Below are positions 8,168 to 17,486 of a DNA stretch of 64,000 bases, piece by piece. The position numbers and the translations under genes are program-made. The stretch lies in assembly GCF_037658235.1 (NCBI RefSeq), contig NZ_JBBJLN010000009.1, positions 124,001 through 188,000 on the forward strand. The letters are read 5' to 3'. Under the pieces are notes generated by a model, which had not been told where the DNA came from, searched no databases, and saw nothing but the letters and a program-made list of their open reading frames with translations. Origin of the DNA: Yunchengibacter salinarum (GTDB taxonomy: Bacteria > Pseudomonadota > Alphaproteobacteria > Sphingomonadales > Kordiimonadaceae). The stretch's first letter is position 1, and the number at the start of each line of letters is the position of its first letter.

Positions 8168-9214
8168 ATGACCAGTGACCCGCCCCACACGCCCGCCCCT
8201 TCCGAAACGGCCCACATGGCCGCCTTTCCCCGCGCCCATGTGGCACCGCCTTCCGGCCAGCTCTACCCGGATCGGGACCTGCTGGGCATCTGGGGCATGG
8301 ACCCGACCGCCGTTCAGCACATCCTCGACACTGCCGAGGGCTATGCCGAACAGAACCGCAGCGCGCGCAAGACCAGCACGCTGCTGGCGGGCCTGACCCA
8401 GATCAATCTGTTCTTCGAGAATTCCACCCGCACATTGATGAGCTTCGAACTGGCGGGCAAGCGGCTGGGCATGGACACCATCTCGCTATCCACCGGCACA
8501 TCCTCCATCAAGAAAGGGGAAACCCTGCTGGATACCGCCGCCACGCTCAATGCCATGCGGCCCGACGTGATCTGCATTCGCCACGGCGACAGCGGCGCGG
8601 TGAAACTGCTGGCGGACAAGGTGGACTGCGCCGTCGTCAATGCGGGCGACGGGCGCCATGAACACCCCACCCAGGCGCTTCTGGACGCCCTGACCATCCG
8701 CCGCCGCAAGGGCCGCCTGCACGGCCTGACCGTGGTGATTTCCGGTGATATCGCCCACAGCCGGGTGGCCCGGTCCAATATTTATCTGCTTCATGCCATG
8801 GGGGCGCGGGTACGCCTTGTGGCGCCGCCCACCCTGTTGCCGCGCGACGTGGAAAGCCTTGGTGTTGAGGTGGAAACCCGCATGGACACGGGCCTGAAGG
8901 GCGCCGATGTGGTGATGATGCTGCGCCTTCAGCAGGAACGGATGCAGGGGGCCTTCCTGCCGTCCTTGCGCGAATATTACCAGTTCTGGGGCCTGACGGC
9001 CCAGCGGCTGCAACTGGCGGCGGACGATGTGCTGGTGATGCATCCGGGGCCCATGAACAGGGGCGTGGAGATCGACTCCACCGTGGCCGACGACCTGGCC
9101 CGATCCGCCATACAGGAACAGGTGGAAATGGGCGTGGCGGTGCGCATGGCGGTGCTGGACATCCTCACCCGCCCCCTGCGCACCCCCGCCGACGGGCCGG
9201 AGGACGCGGCATGA
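8168..9214 (+). CDS. pyrB: Aspartate carbamoyltransferase catalytic subunit
   Basis: 348 residues; catalyses carbamoyl phosphate + L-aspartate to N-carbamoyl-L-aspartate, the committed step of pyrimidine synthesis. The carbamoyl-phosphate loop STRT is at residues 86-89, HPTQALLD supplies a further active-site His, and MHPGPMNRGVEI is the C-terminal signature. About 30 residues precede the usual N-terminal core. In Pseudomonas a similar N-terminal extension binds an inactive dihydroorotase partner, and here the next gene is such a homologue. Its stop overlaps that gene's ATG (ATGA). No pyrI regulatory subunit is present. Confidence 0.96.
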   Translation: MTSDPPHTPAPSETAHMAAFPRAHVAPPSGQLYPDRDLLGIWGMDPTAVQHILDTAEGYAEQNRSARKTSTLLAGLTQINLFFENSTRTLMSFELAGKRLGMDTISLSTGTSSIKKGETLLDTAATLNAMRPDVICIRHGDSGAVKLLADKVDCAVVNAGDGRHEHPTQALLDALTIRRRKGRLHGLTVVISGDIAHSRVARSNIYLLHAMGARVRLVAPPTLLPRDVESLGVEVETRMDTGLKGADVVMMLRLQQERMQGAFLPSLREYYQFWGLTAQRLQLAADDVLVMHPGPMNRGVEIDSTVADDLARSAIQEQVEMGVAVRMAVLDILTRPLRTPADGPEDAA

Positions 9215-10482
9215 CCCTGACAGCCTATGTGAATGCCCGCCTGATGGACCCCCTGAGTGGACGGGACGAAACCGGCGCCCTGCTGGTCAACGGCCCGGAA
9301 ATCGCCGCGCTCGGCGCCGATGCGGGGATACCGGAAAATGCCGCCCGCGTGGATTGCCGCGGCAAGGTGCTGGCCCCCGGCTTCATCGACATGCGTGCCC
9401 ACCGGGTGGAATGGGAAGCCGCCGCCGCCGGGGGCATCACCACCATTGTGCTGCAACCGGACCAGACCACCATCATCGATGCGGATGCCGCGGTGGAACG
9501 TATTCGCAGCCGCGCGGCGGCCCGCTCCACCATCAGGGTCTATCCCATGGGGGCCGCCACCAAGGGTCTGAAAGGCCGGGAAATCGCGGAAATCGGCCAG
9601 ATGCAGGCAAGCGGAGCGGTCGCCTTCACCGATTGCCGCCAGCCCGTGGCCGATGCCCGCGTTATGCGGCGCCTGCTGGAATATGCCAGCTTTTTCGATG
9701 CGCTGGTGGTGCAGTTCCCGCAGGAACCCAGCCTGGCCGAAGGGGGCTCCGTCCATGAAGGGGAAATCGCCACCCGGCTTGGGCTGGCCGGCATCCCCGT
9801 GGCGGCGGAAGTCATCCAGATCGAACGGGATGCCCGGCTCGCCCTGCTCACGGGGGCGCGGCTGCATTTCGCGCTGGTGTCCAGCCGGGAAGGGCTGGAA
9901 GCCGTGCGCCGGGCGCGGGCCGCCGGGGCGCGGGTCACCTGCTCGGTGGCGCCGCATTATCTGCACCTGAACGCCAATGCGGTGGAAGGCTTCAAGACCT
10001 TTGCCCGCGTCAGCCCGCCACTGCGGGAGGAATCCGACCGCCGGGCCCTGATCGCCGGACTGGCGGACGGCACCATCGATACGCTGGTCAGCGACCATGA
10101 CCCCCAGAGCGAGGACAGCAAGCGCCTGCCCTTCGAGCAGGCGGCCTTCGGCGTGCTGAGTTTTGAAACCATGCTGCCGCTGGCGCTGGGCGCGGTTCAT
10201 GCGGGCCATCTGGACCTGATGCGGCTGCTGGACAGCCTGACCGCCGCCCCGGCCCGCCTGCTGGGCCTGCCCGGCGGCCATCTGGCCCCCGGCGCCCCCG
10301 CCGACCTGGTGCTGTTCGACCCGGACAAGCCCTGGCGGGTGGATCGGTTCAACATGCGCGCGGGCACCCGGAACACCCCGTTCGACACCCTGCCGGTTCA
10401 AGGCCGGGTCTTGCGCACCGTGGTGAATGGCGCCACCGTGTTCGATGCGGCGGCCACCACGCCGCGCCAAGGAAAGGCATGA
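9211..10482 (+). CDS. pyrC: Dihydroorotase homologue, probably non-catalytic (PyrC-like)
   Basis: 423 residues, coupled to pyrB by a 4-base overlap. The overall fold is that of type I dihydroorotase/amidohydrolases: GKVLAPGFIDM at 51-61, VAPHYLHLN, and SDHDPQSEDSK near the C-terminus. However the metal-binding HxH after FIDM reads R62-A63-H64, the REPG segment and about 15 following residues are missing, and the usual DHAPH ends in Gln (DHDPQ). These losses argue against normal zinc chemistry. By analogy with the inactive PyrC' that scaffolds PyrB in Pseudomonas, a structural role is inferred; an active enzyme is then expected elsewhere. Confidence 0.85.
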   Translation: MTLTAYVNARLMDPLSGRDETGALLVNGPEIAALGADAGIPENAARVDCRGKVLAPGFIDMRAHRVEWEAAAAGGITTIVLQPDQTTIIDADAAVERIRSRAAARSTIRVYPMGAATKGLKGREIAEIGQMQASGAVAFTDCRQPVADARVMRRLLEYASFFDALVVQFPQEPSLAEGGSVHEGEIATRLGLAGIPVAAEVIQIERDARLALLTGARLHFALVSSREGLEAVRRARAAGARVTCSVAPHYLHLNANAVEGFKTFARVSPPLREESDRRALIAGLADGTIDTLVSDHDPQSEDSKRLPFEQAAFGVLSFETMLPLALGAVHAGHLDLMRLLDSLTAAPARLLGLPGGHLAPGAPADLVLFDPDKPWRVDRFNMRAGTRNTPFDTLPVQGRVLRTVVNGATVFDAAATTPRQGKA

Positions 10483-11096
10483 CCATGGCAGAGCCCATGA
10501 CTTTCATCCCCGTTCTGCTGGCGGCCTATCTGCTGGGCAGCGTGCCCTTTGGCCTGGTGCTGACCCGGCTGGCCGGGCTGGGCGACATCAGGGATATCGG
10601 GTCCGGTAATATCGGCGCCACCAATGTGCTGCGCACGGGCCGCAAGGATCTGGCGGCGGCCACCCTGTTGCTGGATATCGGCAAGGGCGCGATCGCGGTG
10701 CTGGCCACGCGCCATCTGGTGGGGGGCGGCGATCTGCCCGCACTGGCCGGGGCGGCGGCGTTTCTGGGCCATTGCTACCCGGTTTTTCTGGCGTTTCGCG
10801 GCGGCAAGGGGGTGGCCACCTTTCTGGGCACACTGGTGGCCATCAACCCGGCGCTGGGGGCGCTGACCGGCGCCGTATGGCTGGTCGTCGCCCTGCTGTT
10901 CCGCATGTCGTCGCTGGCGGCGCTGATGGCGGCGCTGGCGGCCCCGGTGGTGGCGCATTTCCTGTACCGGCCCAATCTGTGGCTGATCGTGGGCGCCATG
11001 ACGGCCCTGATCTATCTGCGCCACCGGGACAATATCGCCCGCATCATGGCGGGCACCGAGCCGAAGATCGGCGCGAAGGACAAAAGCACCGGCTGA
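10479..11096 (+). CDS. plsY: Glycerol-3-phosphate acyltransferase PlsY
   Basis: 205 residues; an integral membrane enzyme that transfers an acyl group from acyl-phosphate to glycerol-3-phosphate, the first step of phospholipid synthesis. The three family motifs are visible: GSVPFG and GSGNIGATNVLR near the N-terminus, then FRGGKGVATFLG. About five hydrophobic segments are present. The ATG at 10479 overlaps the pyrC stop; an alternative ATG lies two codons on at 10485. It belongs to the pyrB-pyrC-plsY-dprA-topA-rnr series. Confidence 0.95.
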   Translation: MTMAEPMTFIPVLLAAYLLGSVPFGLVLTRLAGLGDIRDIGSGNIGATNVLRTGRKDLAAATLLLDIGKGAIAVLATRHLVGGGDLPALAGAAAFLGHCYPVFLAFRGGKGVATFLGTLVAINPALGALTGAVWLVVALLFRMSSLAALMAALAAPVVAHFLYRPNLWLIVGAMTALIYLRHRDNIARIMAGTEPKIGAKDKSTG

Positions 11097-11144
11097 GGCC
11101 GCTTGCATCTTGACAACCCCTGCGCGCCGGGCCAACGTCCGCCC

Positions 11145-12284
11145 ATGCAGTTCCATATGGGTTTCGAGTCCATGGACGCAGAGGAGCGTTTGGCCCGCCT
11201 GCGTCTGATCCGCACGGACTCCGTCGGTCCGATCACCTTCCGCCATCTGCTGGCACGCTATGGCAGCGCGCGTGCCGCGCTGGATGCCGTGCCCGCTTTG
11301 GCTGCCCGTGGTGGCCGCAAGGCACCGCCCCGCATCCCCGATACCCGCAGCGTGAAACAGGAGCTGTCCCGGCTGAGCGCCCTCGGCGGCACGGACCTGC
11401 ATTTGGGCGACAGCGCCTATCCCGCCGCCCTCGCGGCGGTGGAGGATGCGCCGCCGGTGCTGTTCGTGCTGGGCCACCCCCATCTTCTGGAAAAGACCTG
11501 CGTGGGGCTGGTGGGGGCGCGCAATGCCTCCGCCGCCGGGCAGAAAATGGCCGCCACCCTCGCCGCCGGGCTGGCGGAAGCGGGCATGATCGTGGTGTCC
11601 GGCCTGGCCCGCGGCATTGACAGCGCCGCCCATCATGCCGCGCTGGATGGTGGCACCGTGGCCTGCGTGGCGGGCGGCGTGGATGTGGTCTATCCCCGTG
11701 AAAATCAGGTCCTGTTCGATGCCATGACCCGGCAGGGCGCGGTGGTTTCGGAAATGCCCATGGGCACCCGCCCGCAAGCGCGCCACTTTCCGCGCCGCAA
11801 CCGGCTGATTTCCGGGCTTTCCCGTGGCATTGTGGTGATCGAGGCGGCGGAGCGCTCCGGCTCGCTGATCACCGCGCGGCTGGCCGGGGAGCAGGGCCGG
11901 GACGTTTTCGCCGTACCCGGTTCCCCGCTGGACCCGCGCGCCCGTGGCACCAACCGGCTGATCAGCGAGGGCGCCACGCTGGTCCAGACGGTGGACGACA
12001 TCGTGGAGGCCCTCGCCGCATCAGGCCCCGCCCCCTTTGAGGAGGGGGAGGATCTGCCGCTGTTCCGCACCGCTGCCACCGCGACCGAAAGCGATGCCCC
12101 GGAATGCGATGAAAGGGCGCGCGAGGTGATCGCCGGTCTGATCAGCCCCAGCCCCACCCCGCTGGACGAGCTTATCCGCCTGAGCGGGCTGCCCGCGGGG
12201 GCCGTTCAGGGCGCGGTTCTGGAGCTGGAACTGGCGGGCCTGGCGGAGCGTTTGCCCGGTGGCCGGGTGGCCGGAACGGGCTAG
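11145..12284 (+). CDS. dprA: DNA-processing protein DprA
   Basis: About 379 residues; in naturally competent bacteria DprA binds incoming single-stranded DNA and loads RecA. An N-terminal helical domain (ERLARLRLIRTDSVGP) is followed by the Rossmann-like DprA core with VGARNASAAGQKMA, VVSGLARGIDSAAH and FPRRNRLISGLS, then a C-terminal winged helix (DELIRLSGLPAGAVQGAVLELELAG, here abridged by motif). The start is uncertain: ATGs at 11145, 11157 and 11172 all lack a clear ribosome site. It follows plsY after 48 bases. Confidence 0.93.
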   Translation: MQFHMGFESMDAEERLARLRLIRTDSVGPITFRHLLARYGSARAALDAVPALAARGGRKAPPRIPDTRSVKQELSRLSALGGTDLHLGDSAYPAALAAVEDAPPVLFVLGHPHLLEKTCVGLVGARNASAAGQKMAATLAAGLAEAGMIVVSGLARGIDSAAHHAALDGGTVACVAGGVDVVYPRENQVLFDAMTRQGAVVSEMPMGTRPQARHFPRRNRLISGLSRGIVVIEAAERSGSLITARLAGEQGRDVFAVPGSPLDPRARGTNRLISEGATLVQTVDDIVEALAASGPAPFEEGEDLPLFRTAATATESDAPECDERAREVIAGLISPSPTPLDELIRLSGLPAGAVQGAVLELELAGLAERLPGGRVAGTG

Positions 12285-12402
12285 CCGACCATAAGAAGGC
12301 ATTGCAAAAGGCGGAATGGACCACTAGGTGATTGGAACAGCCCTGCCCATGCTAGCAAGGGCACCGATCCCGCACCGGATCTCCAGACAGCAGGACCGCT
12401 AT

Positions 12403-15039
12403 ATGAACGTCGTTATCGTGGAATCCCCGGCCAAGGCCAAAACCATCAATAAATATCTGGGGTCCGATTATACGGTTCTCGCCAGTTTCGGCCATGTGCG
12501 CGATCTGCCCCAGAAAGATGGCGCGGTGAACCCCGATGACGATTTCGCCATGGACTGGGAAACGGATCGGGACTCGGAAAAGCGCCTGAAGGATATTGCC
12601 GCCGCCGTGCGCAATGCGGATCGCCTGTATCTGGCCACTGACCCCGACCGGGAGGGGGAGGCGATTTCCTGGCATGTGCTGGAAGTGCTGTCGAAAAAGC
12701 GCGCCCTGAAAGGGGTGGACGTGAAGCGGGTGGTGTTCAACGAAATCACCAAGTCCGCCATTCTCAAGGCCATGGGCCAGCCGCGCGACCTGGATGACGA
12801 ACTGATTCACGCCTATCTGGCCCGGCGCGCGCTGGATTATCTGGTGGGCTTCACCCTGTCGCCCGTGCTATGGCGCAAGCTGCCGGGGGCGCGCTCCGCC
12901 GGACGGGTGCAAAGCGTGGCGCTCCGCCTGGTGTGTGAGCGGGAGCGGGAAATCGAAGCCTTCACCCCGCAGGAATACTGGACCGTGGAAGCGGCGCTGA
13001 AAAGCGCGGGCGGGCAGCCGTTCAAGGGTCGGCTGGCCGTGCTTGAAGGCAAAAAACTGAAAAAGATGGACCTGAGCGGCGAAGCGGCGGCCAAGGCGGC
13101 GGCAAAGCGCCTGGAAACCGGGCCGCTGACCGTGCGTTCGGTGGAAAAGAAACCCACAAAGCGCCACCCGCAGCCGCCCTTCACCACATCCACCCTGCAA
13201 CAGGAAGCGGCGCGCAAGCTGGGCTTTACCGCCACCCGCACCATGCAGGTGGCGCAGAAACTTTATGAAGGCAAGGAACTGGGCGGCGAGGTCACGGGCC
13301 TGATCACCTATATGCGGACGGATGGCGTGACCATTGCGGGGGAAGCGCTGGCCGCCACCCGATCCATGGTGGAGGAACGCTTCGGCCCGGACTATCTGCC
13401 CGATGCGCCGCGCGCCTACAAGACCAAGGCCAAAAACGCGCAGGAAGCCCACGAGGCGATTCGCCCCACCAGCCCGAAACGCAAGCCGGGTGGGCTGAAA
13501 AACGCGCTGACGGACGAGGAATACAAGCTGTACGACCTGATCTGGAAGCGCACCGTCGCCAGCCAGATGGAAAGCGCCCGGCTGGAAAGCACAAGCGTGG
13601 CCATCGCCAATGGCGACGGCACGGCGGAACTGAAAGCCACCGGCAGCGTGATCACCTTTGACGGCTTCATGACGCTGTATATGGAAGGCAAGGACGATGA
13701 GGGCGACGATGACGAAGCCCGCCTGCCCCGGCTGAGCGAGGGTGAGACGATCACCGCCACCGCCATCACGCCGGAACAGCATTTCACCGCGCCGCCGCCC
13801 CGCTATACGGAGGCGAGCCTGGTACGCAAGCTGGAAGAACTGGGCATTGGCCGTCCCAGCACCTATGCCGCCATTCTCACCAAGCTGAGGGACCGGGACT
13901 ATGTGAGCATGGACCGCAAGCGCTTCGTGCCTGCGGACAAGGGGCGTCTGGTCACCAATTTCCTGGAGAAGTTTTTCGCCCGCTATGTGGAATATGACTT
14001 CACCGCCAGCCTTGAAGAGCAACTGGACAGGGTGTCCGCCGGAGACGTGGACTGGAAGGCCCTGCTCAGGGATTTCTGGCACGAATTCAAGCCCCGCGCC
14101 GAGGAAGTGAAGGCCAAGCGCAACGCCGAAATCATCGATGTGCTGGACGAGATGATGGGCCCCGCCATGTTCCCGCCGCGCGAAGATGGCAGCGACCCGC
14201 GCACCTGCCCCAAGGATGGCGGGCGGCTGGGCCTGAAGCTCAGCCGCAACGGCCCGTTCATCGGCTGCGGCAATTATCCCGACTGCACCTATACACGCCC
14301 CTTCGGCACGGGGGAGGACGCCGATGCCGCGCCCGATGGGCCTATGGAACTGGGCACGGACCCGGACAGCGGCGAAATGGTCACCCTGCGCACCGGGCGC
14401 TTCGGGCCTTATGTGCAACTGGGCGAAGCCGTCAAGGGCGCCAAGCCGAAGCGCGGCAGCATCCCCAAGGACTGGGACCCGGCCACGCTGGATCTGGAAA
14501 AGGCGCTGGCCCTTCTGCGCCTGCCGCGCACCGTGGGCACCCACCCCGAAGACGGGGAGCCCATCACCGCCGCCATTGGCCGGTTCGGCCCCTATGTGAA
14601 ACACAAGTCCACCTATGCGAATTTGCCCACCGTTGACGATGTGTTTACTGTGGGCCTGAACCATGCCGTAACGCTGATCGCGGACAAGGCGGCCAGGCGC
14701 GGCGGCAACAAGCGCATCCTGAAGGAACTGGGCGAACACCCGGAAAAGGGCGGCCCCGTATCGGTGATGGATGGTCGCTATGGGCCTTATGTGAATCACA
14801 AGCGGACCAATGCCACCCTGCCCAAGGACCAGAAGCCGGAAGATGTGACACTGGAAGACGCCATCACCATGCTGGCGGAAAAGGCGGCCAAGGGCAGCGG
14901 CAAAAAGGCCCCCGCGAAAAAGACTCCGGCGAAAAGCGCCGCGAAGAAAACCAGCGCGAAGAAGGCCCCGGCAAAAAAGGCCCCGGCGCGGAAGAGCACC
15001 GCCAGCAAGGATGCCGGCAACAAATCCAGCGAAGGCTGA
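12403..15039 (+). CDS. topA: DNA topoisomerase I
   Basis: 878 residues from ATG 12403, where the sequence matches the family N-terminus (MNVVIVESPAKAKTI). It relaxes negative supercoils by nicking and rejoining one strand. The Toprim motif TDPDREGEAISWH is near residue 80, the catalytic Tyr (ITYMRTDG) is Tyr303, and one C-terminal zinc-finger-like segment (RTCPKDGGRLGLK with CGNYPDC) is followed by further topoisomerase repeat modules. The last 40 residues are a Lys/Ala/Pro-rich tail (KKAPAKK-type units) resembling histone H1 tails, likely for DNA contact. rnr follows after 27 bases. Confidence 0.97.
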   Translation: MNVVIVESPAKAKTINKYLGSDYTVLASFGHVRDLPQKDGAVNPDDDFAMDWETDRDSEKRLKDIAAAVRNADRLYLATDPDREGEAISWHVLEVLSKKRALKGVDVKRVVFNEITKSAILKAMGQPRDLDDELIHAYLARRALDYLVGFTLSPVLWRKLPGARSAGRVQSVALRLVCEREREIEAFTPQEYWTVEAALKSAGGQPFKGRLAVLEGKKLKKMDLSGEAAAKAAAKRLETGPLTVRSVEKKPTKRHPQPPFTTSTLQQEAARKLGFTATRTMQVAQKLYEGKELGGEVTGLITYMRTDGVTIAGEALAATRSMVEERFGPDYLPDAPRAYKTKAKNAQEAHEAIRPTSPKRKPGGLKNALTDEEYKLYDLIWKRTVASQMESARLESTSVAIANGDGTAELKATGSVITFDGFMTLYMEGKDDEGDDDEARLPRLSEGETITATAITPEQHFTAPPPRYTEASLVRKLEELGIGRPSTYAAILTKLRDRDYVSMDRKRFVPADKGRLVTNFLEKFFARYVEYDFTASLEEQLDRVSAGDVDWKALLRDFWHEFKPRAEEVKAKRNAEIIDVLDEMMGPAMFPPREDGSDPRTCPKDGGRLGLKLSRNGPFIGCGNYPDCTYTRPFGTGEDADAAPDGPMELGTDPDSGEMVTLRTGRFGPYVQLGEAVKGAKPKRGSIPKDWDPATLDLEKALALLRLPRTVGTHPEDGEPITAAIGRFGPYVKHKSTYANLPTVDDVFTVGLNHAVTLIADKAARRGGNKRILKELGEHPEKGGPVSVMDGRYGPYVNHKRTNATLPKDQKPEDVTLEDAITMLAEKAAKGSGKKAPAKKTPAKSAAKKTSAKKAPAKKAPARKSTASKDAGNKSSEG

Positions 15040-15066
15040 CATCCGCCAGGCGGAAAAGGAGCCATT

Positions 15067-17421
15067 TTGGCGAAGGACAAGAAGACCGCGAAAACGCCCG
15101 ACAAGCAGGCCATCCTTGATTACGTCTCCAAGGCGGACGGCAAGGTGACCAAGCGCGATATTGCCCGCCATTTCGGTGTCAAGGGGCCGGACAAGGTCCA
15201 GTTGAAGAAAACGCTGCGTCAGCTCAAGGATGACGGGCTTCTGGCGCAGGATCATCACCGCGCCCTGCGCCCCGCCGACCAGTTGCCTGCCGTGCAGGTG
15301 GTGGAATTCGCCGGGCTGGACGAAGACGGCGAAGCGCTGGTACGCCCCAGCCGCTGGGACGGCGACGGCGACCCGCCCACCATTTATCTGCGGGAAGACA
15401 GGCGCGGGCGATCCGGCGCGCTCGGCCCCGGCGAACGGGGGCTGGCCCGCCTGACCCTGCTGGACGGCGACCCGCCCAGCTATCGCGCCAGACTGATGAA
15501 AAAGTTTGACCGCACCCCGTCACAGGTGCTGGGCGTGTTCCAGGGCCATCAGGACGGTGGGCGCATTCTGCCCGCCGACAAGAAGGACCGGGACGAATAT
15601 CTGGTGCTGGCAGAGGATGTGCACGGCGCCCGCCACGGCGAACTGGTGCTGGCGGACGTAAAAGGCGGCCGCAAGCGCATGGGGCTGAAACAGGCGGTGG
15701 TGAAAACCCGCATGGGCAATGTGTCGGACGCCCGGTCCATCTCCATGATCGCCATTCACGCCCATGATATCCCGCACGAATTTCCAGACAGGGTGATCGC
15801 CGCGGCGGAAGCGGCCAAGCCGGTCTCGCCGGAAGGACGCACGGACCTGCGGTCCTTTCCGCTGATCACCATTGATCCGGCGGATGCCCGCGACCATGAC
15901 GACGCCATTTTCGCCGAGCCCGATACCGACCCGGAGAATCCCGGCGGCTTTCATGCCATCGTCGCCATCGCCGACGTGGCCCATTATGTGCGGCCCGGCA
16001 GTGCGCTGGATAAGGAAGCCTTCAAGCGCGGCAATAGCTGCTACTTCCCCGACCGGGTGGTGCCCATGCTGCCGGAAGCCCTGTCGGCGGACCTGTGCAG
16101 CCTGAAGCCGGGCGTGGACCGTGCCTGCATGGCGGTGCATATGTGGTTCGACGCCAAGGGCCGGAAAACGCGCCACAAATTCGTGCGCGGCATCATGAAC
16201 AGCCGCGCCAACATCACCTATCGGCAGGCCCAGAATGCCATTGACGGCATCCCGGACGAAGCGTCGGACGCGCTGGCCAAAGATGTGATTCACCCGATCC
16301 ATGCCTGCTGGCAGGCGATGATGGTGGAACGCAAGCGCCGCGGGCCGCTGGAACTGGACCTGCCCGAACGCAAGATCGAGCTGGACGACAGAGGCCATGT
16401 GAAGGCCATCACCATTCCCCCGCGCCTGGATGCCCACCGCATCGTTGAGGAATTCATGATCGCGGCCAATGTGGCGGCGGCGGAGGAACTGGAAAAGCAC
16501 CGCGTGCCCACGCTGTACCGCATTCACGAGGAACCGCCCGCCGACAAGGTGGACGCCCTGCACGATTTCGTGCACTCGCTGGACCTGCCAAGCCCCAAGG
16601 GGCAGGTGCTGTCGCCCGCGCGCTTCAACGGTCTGCTGGAAAAAGCGCGGGAGAGCAGCTATGGTCAGATGGTGCAGGATGTGGTGCTGCGCACCCAGAC
16701 TCAGGCCTATTACGGGCCGGACAATCTGGGCCATTTCGGGCTGGCGCTGAACCGCTATGCCCACTTCACCTCCCCCATCCGGCGCTATGCGGACCTGATC
16801 GTGCATCGCGGGCTGGTGCGGGCTCTGGGCCTGGGCGGCGATGCCCTGACGGATGCGGAACGCGCGGCGCTGGCCGATATCGGCGAGCACATCTCCAACA
16901 CGGAACGGCGCGCCATGGCGGCGGAGCGGGACTCGAAAGACCGCTATCTGGCCAACTATCTGTCCGACCATGAGGGCGAGCAGTTTGCGGGCCGAATCAC
17001 CGGCGTCACCCGTTTCGGGCTGTTCGTGATGCTACAACCTTCCGGCGGGGACGGACTGATTCCCATTTCCTCCATCGGCAATGATTTCTACAGCCTGGAT
17101 GAAGCCCGCCACGCACTGGTGGGGGAGCGCTCCGGCGAGACCTTTCAGCTTGGGGACGCGGTGCAGGTACGGCTGCTGGAGGTGAACGAGATCACCGGCG
17201 GCCTGAGGCTGACCCTGCTGGAGGAAGATGGCTCCCCGCGCAGCGAGCGTGGTGGCCCCCGCCGGGGCAGCGGACGTGGCGGGCCGGGCCGCAAGGGCGC
17301 CCCCGCAAAGGGGAAAGGCGCCAAAGGGAAGATCGCTCCGCCCAAATCCGGCAAGGCCCATACCGGGCCCGACAAGGCGAAGTCCGGGGCGGGAGGCGGC
17401 AAGGCCCGGCGGCGCCGATAG
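15067..17421 (+). CDS. rnr: Ribonuclease R
   Basis: 784 residues; a processive 3'-5' exoribonuclease that degrades structured RNA. The start is TTG 15067, supported by AAAAGGAG six bases upstream. Domains in order: an N-terminal helix-turn-helix (DIARHFGVKG), cold-shock domains, the RNB catalytic domain with ITIDPADARDHDDAIF carrying the metal-binding Asp residues, and a C-terminal S1 domain (GRITGVTRFGLFVML). The final 60 residues are a low-complexity Gly/Lys/Arg tail ending RRRR, which may aid RNA binding. It follows topA closely and is probably cotranscribed. Confidence 0.97.
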   Translation: MAKDKKTAKTPDKQAILDYVSKADGKVTKRDIARHFGVKGPDKVQLKKTLRQLKDDGLLAQDHHRALRPADQLPAVQVVEFAGLDEDGEALVRPSRWDGDGDPPTIYLREDRRGRSGALGPGERGLARLTLLDGDPPSYRARLMKKFDRTPSQVLGVFQGHQDGGRILPADKKDRDEYLVLAEDVHGARHGELVLADVKGGRKRMGLKQAVVKTRMGNVSDARSISMIAIHAHDIPHEFPDRVIAAAEAAKPVSPEGRTDLRSFPLITIDPADARDHDDAIFAEPDTDPENPGGFHAIVAIADVAHYVRPGSALDKEAFKRGNSCYFPDRVVPMLPEALSADLCSLKPGVDRACMAVHMWFDAKGRKTRHKFVRGIMNSRANITYRQAQNAIDGIPDEASDALAKDVIHPIHACWQAMMVERKRRGPLELDLPERKIELDDRGHVKAITIPPRLDAHRIVEEFMIAANVAAAEELEKHRVPTLYRIHEEPPADKVDALHDFVHSLDLPSPKGQVLSPARFNGLLEKARESSYGQMVQDVVLRTQTQAYYGPDNLGHFGLALNRYAHFTSPIRRYADLIVHRGLVRALGLGGDALTDAERAALADIGEHISNTERRAMAAERDSKDRYLANYLSDHEGEQFAGRITGVTRFGLFVMLQPSGGDGLIPISSIGNDFYSLDEARHALVGERSGETFQLGDAVQVRLLEVNEITGGLRLTLLEEDGSPRSERGGPRRGSGRGGPGRKGAPAKGKGAKGKIAPPKSGKAHTGPDKAKSGAGGGKARRRR

Positions 17422-17427
17422 CGCCTG

Positions 17428-17479
17428 GCCGCCTGCGAAAGCGGCGGCAGGAGCCACCGCCGATCACCCAAAGGGCGGT
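17428..17479. terminator. Paired hairpins between convergent genes
   Basis: Two stems lie between the converging rnr and Hpt-protein stops: GCCGCC/GGCGGC at 17428-17433 and 17443-17448, and ACCGCC/GGCGGT at 17456-17461 and 17474-17479. Neither has a T-run, so a termination role is only inferred from position. Confidence 0.25.
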
Positions 17480-17486
17480 TACCGGA

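Noticed and set aside
12868..15258. A 796-codon open frame on the minus strand opposite topA
   Set aside because: It is a mirror of the high-GC codon pattern of topA, with no start site, no recognisable domain and His/Gly/Arg-rich composition.
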